Below, piece after piece: positions 1 through 5,828 of a stretch of DNA of 7,056 nt. The stretch covers positions 1-7,056 of the forward strand of contig CAMBZK010000055.1 of NCBI GenBank assembly GCA_945872225.1. The letters are read 5' to 3'. Positions within the stretch are counted from its first letter, which is position 1; each line of letters begins with the position of its first letter. A program made the position numbers and the translations under genes. The DNA is from a candidate division TM6 bacterium UASB124 (GTDB taxonomy: Bacteria > Babelota > Babeliae > Babelales > RVW-14). A model generated the notes under the pieces. The model saw only the letters and a program-made list of their open reading frames with translations, was not told the DNA's origin and did no database searches.

Positions 1-1262
1 CCTTTGCAAAGCCCTTTTGTATTACAGGTAATTGCCACGTGGCAATTGTTCGGCTCAATGCTGTAAGTGCTTGGGCTATTGGTTGTTGTTGGTGCGAGCA
101 ATTGACGCGTATTGGTGAGCGTGAGGCTACCTTGTGCCAGCTTCCAATCCCAGCTAAGGGATCCTGCCATGCTATAGGCTGATGATTGATCTAATGCAAT
201 AACGCCGGTGATATGGTGGGTTGATGGCTGTAAATTGATACCGAGGTGTTGGCACGTAGCATTCGCGATATTCATGTCAAAAATATCAACGCTACCGCTA
301 CTTCGTACCCCCTGTTTATCAGGCAATAAAACAACATCAACGTGGCAGGTGCCGCCAAGAGGATTTACATTTTTGGTGTTGCTTGCTAGCAGCGTTGCAG
401 CTGTTTTGACGTGATTTACAGGAAACGAGCCTTTTAGCCCAATGGTTAATGGGTATGAAAAAGTGCAAGCAAGCCGTGTCTTTTCTTCCCCATCAGTAAG
501 CAGCAGCTCGCCTCCTTGGGCATTCCAGTTGCCTTCCACGGTATAGTGTGGAATGGGATCAATTACAGGGAGTTTGCTTACTAGCTTGGTTGAAAAGCGC
601 CAGGTGCCATCGTGTTTATTACGTTGAAAATCAACGCGCCCTTTGGTGCCATATGCATAAGGCGTATTTGCCAGTTTAAGCAGTGCCTGATCAAGAAAAA
701 GGCTGCCATGCCAGGTCTCTTCTTTGAAACGTCCGTAATTGTTATTGTTGGCGATATAAAAAGTTCCTGGGGTTTGGCAGGTAATAACCCTATCGTTATA
801 AGCGATAGTAAGATCGATATTGTTTATGGTAAGTGCTTTTGGCTCTATATCGACATCAAATGTGGTTGGTTCAAAAATAGCCTGAATGTGTTCTAAGAGA
901 TCGATTTTGTCGTCAGTAGCTCGCGTAGAGGCTTTTATGTTATTAAAGGTTATGTACAGGTGAGCAGCTCGTTGTAGTAGGAGTGCAATAGGCGAAACGT
1001 GAACATGGCATGCATCAAAGGACCATGAAAATTGTTTATTATCGGCAGGCGTAATCGTCCCCTTTTCCAGGTATACCGAAAAGGTAAAAAAATTGATCCG
1101 TGGCTTGCTTGAACTTATGCGTGCCGACCAACTCTCTTCGATAAACTGGATAATCTGGTTGCCGACAGTATCTTGCAATGCTGAGCTGTGTTGAATTACC
1201 CATAGTCCAAGGGCAATACTGGCGACAAAAGCGGTAATGATACGCAGCGTGAGCCGTAACAT
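1..1262 (-). CDS. TamB/AsmA-like envelope protein, 3' end off the window (partial)
   Basis: An uninterrupted reading frame of 420 codons runs from an ATG at 1262 off the left edge, so the C-terminus is missing. Residues about 5-23 (LRIITAFVASIALGLWV within them) form one hydrophobic membrane segment after a short basic start. Next comes an amphipathic stretch (ALQDTVGNQIIQFIEE), then a long region of alternating beta-type segments with repeated Gly-containing turns. This N-terminal anchor plus beta-rich repeats is the layout of the TamB/AsmA-like family, which spans the periplasm and helps move lipids or outer-membrane proteins. The match is by layout and a TamB-style N-terminus, not by a diagnostic motif, so another beta-rich anchored envelope protein is possible. 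Eight cysteines lie in the exported part (C85, C162, C266, C306, C337, C407, C413, C419). The gene starts 17 bases after the pseudopilin stop, with a weak GAAAG ribosome site 8 bases before ATG, so it is probably co-transcribed with it. Confidence 0.6.
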   Translation of the reverse strand, partial: MLRLTLRIITAFVASIALGLWVIQHSSALQDTVGNQIIQFIEESWSARISSSKPRINFFTFSVYLEKGTITPADNKQFSWSFDACHVHVSPIALLLQRAAHLYITFNNIKASTRATDDKIDLLEHIQAIFEPTTFDVDIEPKALTINNIDLTIAYNDRVITCQTPGTFYIANNNNYGRFKEETWHGSLFLDQALLKLANTPYAYGTKGRVDFQRNKHDGTWRFSTKLVSKLPVIDPIPHYTVEGNWNAQGGELLLTDGEEKTRLACTFSYPLTIGLKGSFPVNHVKTAATLLASNTKNVNPLGGTCHVDVVLLPDKQGVRSSGSVDIFDMNIANATCQHLGINLQPSTHHITGVIALDQSSAYSMAGSLSWDWKLAQGSLTLTNTRQLLAPTTTNSPSTYSIEPNNCHVAITCNTKGLCK

Positions 1263-1279
1263 TGTAGACGCTTTCAGGC

Positions 1280-1879
1280 TTACTGTTTTAGAAGCTGCCA
1301 ATAATGGTTTTTATACATATACTTTCTTATATAGGATACCTGAGAAACGCCACAGGTTAAAGCGCCCATGCAGCCTGCGTCTTTGTCAATTATATACGCA
1401 GTACCAGCCGAAATCACCCCTGTTGGGCGGAAGAATATGCGGTAGGTAGTCTTTTCACCTGGAAATGTTACAGCCTGTGTAATTATCTCTTTTGGTTCAG
1501 CTGGCGGACCACATACCCTGCCGATGACGCCAAAATGGCAGGTTGCTGGTAATTGGAAGCGCCAGGTTTGTGTTTTTGTGGTGAGGCAGCACTCTTTGGT
1601 CATGGTATTTATCGTAATACATTGCTGCTCATTGCTAGCATAAGCACTATGTTGGGCACAAAGGCACAACAGCTCAAGCTCATTGAGGCTGTTAATAAGA
1701 GGACCATCTGAAGCCCGATTGAAGAGTGATGGTATTCCTATTGCTGCAAGTATGCATATGATACTGACTACCATCAGCAGTTCAATAACTGAAAACGCAT
1801 GACGTTTATGCTTGTTTTTGCGACAAAAAGGCAAGGGCTGCTCTGATAAGGTGGTCAAGTGGTTGGGGCTCTTGGTCAT
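1280..1879 (-). CDS. Prepilin-type pseudopilin, GspH/FimT-like, cysteine-rich
   Basis: A 199-residue protein with a type IV prepilin N-terminus. A basic leader (KNKHKRHA) ends at A28. The mature protein would begin at F29 (FSVIELLMVVSIICILAAIGIPSL), with the conserved Glu at mature position 5 (E33) and a hydrophobic helix. Prepilin peptidase usually cuts after Gly; Ala here is an accepted variant. Such proteins are minor components of type II secretion or type IV pilus fibres in the inner membrane and periplasm. The C-terminal part (about 70-199) is a small globular head resembling GspH/FimT in size only. It is rich in cysteine (C72, C74, C87, C97, C98, C114, C123, C170, C176). The ATG at 1879 gives a 27-residue leader and a 74-base overlap with ruvA. 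TTG codons at residues 8 and 16 would shorten both, so the start is uncertain. No other secretion genes are in view. Confidence 0.8.
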   Translation of the reverse strand: MTKSPNHLTTLSEQPLPFCRKNKHKRHAFSVIELLMVVSIICILAAIGIPSLFNRASDGPLINSLNELELLCLCAQHSAYASNEQQCITINTMTKECCLTTKTQTWRFQLPATCHFGVIGRVCGPPAEPKEIITQAVTFPGEKTTYRIFFRPTGVISAGTAYIIDKDAGCMGALTCGVSQVSYIRKYMYKNHYWQLLKQ

Positions 1880-2411
1880 ATTTATCTGTCAGGTATTGTG
1901 TGGTCTTGGCTATTTCTTGACGGCTATAGTTTAGCGATGTAAGAACGTCTTGCAGCTGCTGCCAGAGCACAAAGCTCTGCTGCTGCTCAACAACGATATC
2001 GCCAGTCTTGAGTAATTTCTGCACCTTTTGTTTGAGCTCTACAATTAACTGTTCGGCTTTTTTGCTGCCGATGCCGTGCAGCGCAGAGAGACCATCTTGA
2101 TTGGCTGTTGCAATGAGCTCTAAGAAATGACCAGCAGAAAGCTGCGATAAAATATTGTTGGCAATACTAGGCCCTATTTTAGGGCAATCAATAATCAATA
2201 AAAAGACTTTGCGTTCAAGCTCAGTAGCAAAACCATAAAGGCTAGGTCCATTGTCCGGATGCCAGTGTAAATAGGTAAAAAAGAGGCGCCCTTCGTTGCA
2301 GGTATATTGGTGCGGTTGGGTGACATGAAGGGCAAAGCCAACGCCGTGCACATCAAGTGTTAGGCCTTTTTCTTTGATGGCAATAATATTACCATGTAAT
2401 TGATCAATCAT
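1806..2411 (-). CDS. ruvA: Holliday junction branch migration complex subunit RuvA
   Basis: RuvA binds the four-way Holliday junction as a tetramer and loads the RuvB ATPase, which drives branch migration in recombination and repair; it acts in the cytoplasm. The 201-residue length is normal for the family. Domain I (about 1-62) is the OB fold, with the typical MIDQLHG start, LDVHGVGF and the YGFATELER junction. Domain II carries two helix-hairpin-helix motifs, CPKIGPSIANNILSQLS (76-92) and LHGIGSKKAEQLIVELK (111-127), which grip the DNA backbone. A linker with a QQQ run leads to domain III (about 150-198), the RuvB-binding end. The ATG at 2411 matches the usual N-terminus and has a TTAAGG ribosome site. 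Neither ruvB nor ruvC is adjacent in this window; the gene leads the row to the pseudopilin and TamB-like genes. It overlaps the next gene in another frame. Confidence 0.95.
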   Translation of the reverse strand: MIDQLHGNIIAIKEKGLTLDVHGVGFALHVTQPHQYTCNEGRLFFTYLHWHPDNGPSLYGFATELERKVFLLIIDCPKIGPSIANNILSQLSAGHFLELIATANQDGLSALHGIGSKKAEQLIVELKQKVQKLLKTGDIVVEQQQSFVLWQQLQDVLTSLNYSRQEIAKTTQYLTDKYDQEPQPLDHLIRAALAFLSQKQA

Positions 2412-2420
2412 GCTTAAAAA

Positions 2421-2426
2421 CCTTAA
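2421..2426 (-). promoter_or_regulatory. Ribosome binding site of ruvA
   Basis: On the minus strand this reads TTAAGG, nine bases before the ruvA ATG. It is a reasonable Shine-Dalgarno sequence and supports that start. Confidence 0.55.
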
Positions 2427-2439
2427 TAAATGCTTCGAT

Positions 2440-2468
2440 TTGTATTTTGCTTTTCATGTGGCTAAGAT
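2440..2468 (+). promoter_or_regulatory. Candidate promoter of the first Deg-like protease
   Basis: TTGTAT and TAAGAT are separated by 17 bases, the ideal sigma-70-type spacing. The hexamers are only partial matches (3 of 6 and 4 of 6). The -10 box overlaps, on the opposite strand, the candidate -10 box facing ruvA. If both are real, the two transcripts would compete for polymerase. The gap also holds a short inverted repeat, GCTAA at 2461 and TTAGC ending at 2482, a possible but weak operator. Confidence 0.3.
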
Positions 2469-2493
2469 AGGGGCTGTTTAGCATAAATAGCAA
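2464..2493 (-). promoter_or_regulatory. Candidate promoter of the ruvA operon
   Basis: On the minus strand, TTGCTA (-35 position, 4 of 6 consensus bases) is followed after 18 bases by TATCTT (-10, 4 of 6). It faces ruvA and lies in the only non-coding gap before it. The match is modest and is inferred from sequence alone. Confidence 0.3.
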
Positions 2494-2497
2494 GAGG
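2492..2497 (+). promoter_or_regulatory. Ribosome binding site of the first protease
   Basis: AAGAGG lies seven bases before the ATG at 2505 and fixes that start for the 550-residue protease. Confidence 0.6.
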
Positions 2498-2504
2498 ATA
2501 TGAG

Positions 2505-4157
2505 ATGATTATCAAAAGGATAGTGGTATTCTGCGCTTTGATGGGCGTTGCTATGTCACCGATTCATACAAAAATAGCAAACAGCAGCCTTGTAAAAAAA
2601 ACGTCGTTTAAAAAATCTGTAGCACCGGCGATTACAAAAAGTACTGCTGCGAGCATAAAAAATACCCAACAAGTCATTCTCCCATGGCCTGACGTGCTTG
2701 ATGAAGTAAAAGATGCGGTCGTGCAAATATTCTCCTATTCATCGCCATTTAATTTTCAGACGCCGTTCAAAAGAGATGCGCTTACTCGCTCTAGCGGCAG
2801 TGGTTTTTTCGTGATGCTTGATGGCGTTTTATCGATAATTACGAATTATCACGTAATTGATAAAGCCGATATTATTTATTTGCAGCATCCTAATGCCTGG
2901 AAAGAGTGCATAGAGCTAGAATTTGTTGGTGGTAGCCCCGAATTTGATATAGCGCTTTTACGCTTTAAGCCTGGCCAGCAAGCACTGCTTGAGCAAAAAT
3001 TAGGTGATAGCGTTATAAAAACGCTCGAGCTTGGGAACTCTGATAAAGTTCGCCAAGGTGAAGAGATTATGCTGATTGGCTATCCACTGGGCGAAGAACA
3101 TGTTAAGCATGCAGTAGGCACGATTTCTGGGCATGAATCGATTCATTGTGGGGAGTGCTTTACCACAACAGCGGCGGCATTTCCTGGCAATTCAGGTGGT
3201 GCTTGTGTTAGTCAGGCTGGACAGGTTATTGGGATTCTTGTTGCTGGGATAGCTTCTAGCCAAGGGTTGAACTATGTGCTTCCTATTTCACGAGAAAAGG
3301 TCGTGCTCAAAGAGCTTGAAAATGGCAGGGTGCTAGAGCGACCATTTTGGGGTTTAGTTGGTCAATCGACAACGCCAGAAACCTTTGAGTATTTTAACGT
3401 CCCTGGTGATGGTGGCTTATTGGTAACCAAAGTAGAACCTGACTCCCTCTTCAGTAAGGCTGGCTTGCAAAAGAATGATGTCATTACGGCAATTATGGCC
3501 TTTGATGAGCGGATGCCTGTTGACCGATTTGGTTATGTTGCCGTGCCATGGTCCAGTTATAAAATGGAATTTTTTGATGTGCTCGGCCGTATTTATTACG
3601 GGAATACTTTCGAGCTTGAGTACTGGCGAGATGGGCAGCTACAAACACTGCAGGTAACCAAAACATTCGATAACCCATTTCAGGTTAAGCGTAAGTCATT
3701 ACCATTTGATCAAGAGCCAGCTTATGAGATTTTTGCTGGCTGTGTGGTTATGGAATTTACGATGAACCACTATTTACAGGTCTTGCCACGCCTTAAGAGC
3801 TATCTTAATGCTTGTTCTCCTGATCTTACAGTGTTCACAAAACTGGCAATAGCAGATGGTCGCAAGGAGCCAAAACTGCTTATTAGTCACGTATTTCCAG
3901 AATCTGGGTTAGCAAAAAATCACGTTTTTGAAGGTCCGCTGAATATTTTAGAGAAAGTTAATGGGCAGCAGGTGAGGACCATTGCTGATTATCGCGACGC
4001 TATGCAAAAGAGCTTAGAGACGGGATACATTGTCTTTGAGGGAGCTGACGGCATTACGGTTGTTCTCAAGATGGCTGATGTCATTCAACAGGAGCTTACT
4101 TTGGCAGAAAAATATAACTACCAGCCATCAGGCATGTTCTTAAAAATGGTTATGTAA
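2505..4157 (+). CDS. Exported Deg-like serine protease, copy 1 (trypsin + PDZ + PDZ_3-like)
   Basis: A 550-residue HtrA/Deg family serine protease, likely periplasmic, that would degrade or hold misfolded proteins. A basic N-terminus and hydrophobic stretch (about 4-19) form a signal peptide. A Lys/Ser/Thr/Ala-rich linker (about 24-58), absent from its neighbour, follows. The trypsin-like domain (about 62-270) has the full triad: H116 in TNYHVID, D148 in EFDIALL, S230 in GNSGG. A PDZ domain (about 300-385, GGLLVTKVEPDSLFSKAGL) and a C-terminal PDZ_3-like domain (about 400-545, starting near YEIFAGCVVMEFTMNHY) follow. This order matches plant Deg2/Deg9-type proteases rather than classical DegP with two standard PDZs. 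Unusual points are a CGEC motif (C215, C218) just before the active-site segment and replacement of the common TDAAIN stretch by TTAAAFP. It is homologous end to end with the next gene, 84 bases downstream. Confidence 0.88.
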   Translation: MIIKRIVVFCALMGVAMSPIHTKIANSSLVKKTSFKKSVAPAITKSTAASIKNTQQVILPWPDVLDEVKDAVVQIFSYSSPFNFQTPFKRDALTRSSGSGFFVMLDGVLSIITNYHVIDKADIIYLQHPNAWKECIELEFVGGSPEFDIALLRFKPGQQALLEQKLGDSVIKTLELGNSDKVRQGEEIMLIGYPLGEEHVKHAVGTISGHESIHCGECFTTTAAAFPGNSGGACVSQAGQVIGILVAGIASSQGLNYVLPISREKVVLKELENGRVLERPFWGLVGQSTTPETFEYFNVPGDGGLLVTKVEPDSLFSKAGLQKNDVITAIMAFDERMPVDRFGYVAVPWSSYKMEFFDVLGRIYYGNTFELEYWRDGQLQTLQVTKTFDNPFQVKRKSLPFDQEPAYEIFAGCVVMEFTMNHYLQVLPRLKSYLNACSPDLTVFTKLAIADGRKEPKLLISHVFPESGLAKNHVFEGPLNILEKVNGQQVRTIADYRDAMQKSLETGYIVFEGADGITVVLKMADVIQQELTLAEKYNYQPSGMFLKMVM

Positions 4158-4241
4158 GCGCCAAAATAGCAAATATATTTCATATCTGTAAATTTTAAAA
4201 CCCGTGGTGTATGCTAAATGTAAGACCAAGGGAGTTTTACT
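4158..4241 (+). promoter_or_regulatory. AT-rich spacer between the two protease genes
   Basis: This 84-base gap is AT-rich, with a 10-base palindrome AAATATATTT at 4171-4180. It shows no GC-rich stem with a T run, so no terminator for copy 1 is evident. A weak -10-like TATGCT lies at 4210-4215 without a convincing -35. Copy 2 may therefore be read through from copy 1, or have its own weak promoter. Confidence 0.35.
4228..4234 (+). promoter_or_regulatory. Ribosome binding site of the second protease
   Basis: AAGGGAG lies seven bases before the ATG at 4242. It is a strong Shine-Dalgarno sequence, indicates independent translation of copy 2, and rules in this start. Confidence 0.7.
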
Positions 4242-5828
4242 ATGAAAAATTTATTAAGCGTGGCAATCATTTTTGGCATCTGGCTACTTTTACCGCTCTA
4301 TGCTTTGCCATCGGTAGTACGGCAGTCACCATGGCACCATGTGGCACAAGAAGCTGCTCGCGGTGCTGTTGTACAAGTTTTAGCAGAGCGTGTGCCATTT
4401 AATTGGTTTCAGCCGTTTAAGCTTTCGGATCATAAAAAAAACTATGGCACAGGATTTTTTATTGATGCAGACGGGTATATTCTCACTAATTTTCATGTTG
4501 TAGAGCAGGCTTATGTTGTTAAGATTCAAGTTCCTTCGTGTGGGAAAGAGCAATTTGATGTCGACGTTGTTGGGGTTTGTCCTGATCGAGATATTGCCTT
4601 ATTGCGCCTGACGCCATTGTCGCTAGAAAAGTTGTGTAGCAAAATTAAACAAGTACCCTTTTTACGCCTTGGCGATTCTGACTGCGTGGTTCGAACGCAA
4701 GAAATCTTATTGTGGGGTTACCCACTAGGCCAAGAAAAGCTTAAAAGTACGCAGGGTACGGTGAGCGGCCGCGAAATGGTTGCTGGTAGGCCGTACATTC
4801 AAATAGCAGCTTCACTCAATCTTGGTAATTCTGGTGGCCCGTCAGTTGATTTTGATGGGGCTGTGGTTGGCGTCAATACGTCGCGCATGAAAGCTGCCCA
4901 AAGTATTGGGTATATCATTCCAATCAATGATATAAAAAGTTTAATTATGCCGTTAAAAAACCAAAAATTATTACGCACGCCGACGCTCGGTGGCGAGTAT
5001 AATGTCGCTACCGAGCAAACAACTGATTATTTAGCCAATCCCCAGCCAGGGGGTTTGTATATTGCTCGTGTGCAGAGCAACTCATTATTGGAAAAAGCTG
5101 GGCTAGCCGCTGGCGATATGATTTATAGCATTAATGGTCATGATATTGATGTGTATGGCGAAACGGCAGTGCCTTGGAGTGATGATAAAGTTTCTATTGA
5201 TGCGTTGCTTAATCGATTTCAACTAGGCCAGATGCTAGAGATTGTGGCTTATCGGCGGGGAGTGCGCTTAGAAACCACCATCGTATTTGAAAGCACGTCA
5301 CCATTGCCGATCAGGTACATGTACCCAGGATTTGAAGAGATCCCATACGAGGTATTTGCTGGTATGGTTATTATGCCATTAACGCTTAACCACCTTGAAA
5401 AATTAGAAAAAATAGATCCAAAATGCGCTAGAGATTTATGCCAGTATGAGCGCCAAGAAGCTCAATACGAGCCACGCGTTTTAGTGACACATGTTTTTCC
5501 AACATCGCAAGCCCATGCTGCCCGCTGCTTAGAAAAAGGCCATGTTCTCGAGTCAATCGATGGCATGCCAGTACGGACTTTAGACGACGTACGTGTTGCG
5601 CTCAGAGGAATTACACAGGAAAAAAAGAAGTTTATTACCATAATGACAGAAAAAAAGCGGCTCGTTGTTCTTGACGCAGCGCGTGCTATGCGTGATGAAT
5701 GCGCTCTAGCTGCGCGTTACTCATATCAGTCTCTGCCGCTGGGCAACAAATTTATGCGCGGGGATGTTGAAGAGGAGCCACTGCAAGTAGCCCCTCTCTT
5801 TGAAAGTTCTATGATAAGTGCTTTTTAA
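4242..5828 (+). CDS. Exported Deg-like serine protease, copy 2 (trypsin + PDZ + PDZ_3-like)
   Basis: A 528-residue Deg/HtrA family serine protease. A clear signal peptide (1-21) ends in a plausible LYA cleavage site. The trypsin-like domain (about 32-237) follows, with motifs closer to consensus than in copy 1: GTGFFIDADGYILTNFHVV, H85, D117 in DRDIALL, and S197 in GNSGGP. The PDZ domain (about 268-349) contains GGLYIARVQSNSLLEKAGL and the ETAVPWSDDKVSIDALL stretch typical of plant Deg PDZ domains. The PDZ_3-like domain (about 365-500) begins at PYEVFAGMVIMPLTLNH and includes THVFPTS and VLESIDGMPVRTLDD. An acidic tail (about 505-528) has no counterpart in copy 1. Copy 1 aligns with it over the rest of the length, sharing PFN-x-PFK before the catalytic domain, so the pair arose by duplication. 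The likely role is periplasmic protein quality control; substrates are unknown. Its last codons overlap the end of gatB on the other strand. Confidence 0.9.
   Translation: MKNLLSVAIIFGIWLLLPLYALPSVVRQSPWHHVAQEAARGAVVQVLAERVPFNWFQPFKLSDHKKNYGTGFFIDADGYILTNFHVVEQAYVVKIQVPSCGKEQFDVDVVGVCPDRDIALLRLTPLSLEKLCSKIKQVPFLRLGDSDCVVRTQEILLWGYPLGQEKLKSTQGTVSGREMVAGRPYIQIAASLNLGNSGGPSVDFDGAVVGVNTSRMKAAQSIGYIIPINDIKSLIMPLKNQKLLRTPTLGGEYNVATEQTTDYLANPQPGGLYIARVQSNSLLEKAGLAAGDMIYSINGHDIDVYGETAVPWSDDKVSIDALLNRFQLGQMLEIVAYRRGVRLETTIVFESTSPLPIRYMYPGFEEIPYEVFAGMVIMPLTLNHLEKLEKIDPKCARDLCQYERQEAQYEPRVLVTHVFPTSQAHAARCLEKGHVLESIDGMPVRTLDDVRVALRGITQEKKKFITIMTEKKRLVVLDAARAMRDECALAARYSYQSLPLGNKFMRGDVEEEPLQVAPLFESSMISAF

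Noticed and set aside
612..896. 94-codon open frame on the plus strand
   Set aside because: It lies wholly antisense to the TamB-like frame, has no family resemblance and no good ribosome site.
4171..4180. Palindrome AAATATATTT as an operator
   Set aside because: A ten-base A/T-only palindrome is expected by chance in such an AT-rich spacer.
4211..4402. 63-codon open frame on the plus strand ending in a Cys/Arg-rich stretch
   Set aside because: It overlaps the start of protease copy 2 in another frame; the strong ribosome site at 4228-4234 is placed for the ATG at 4242, not for 4211.
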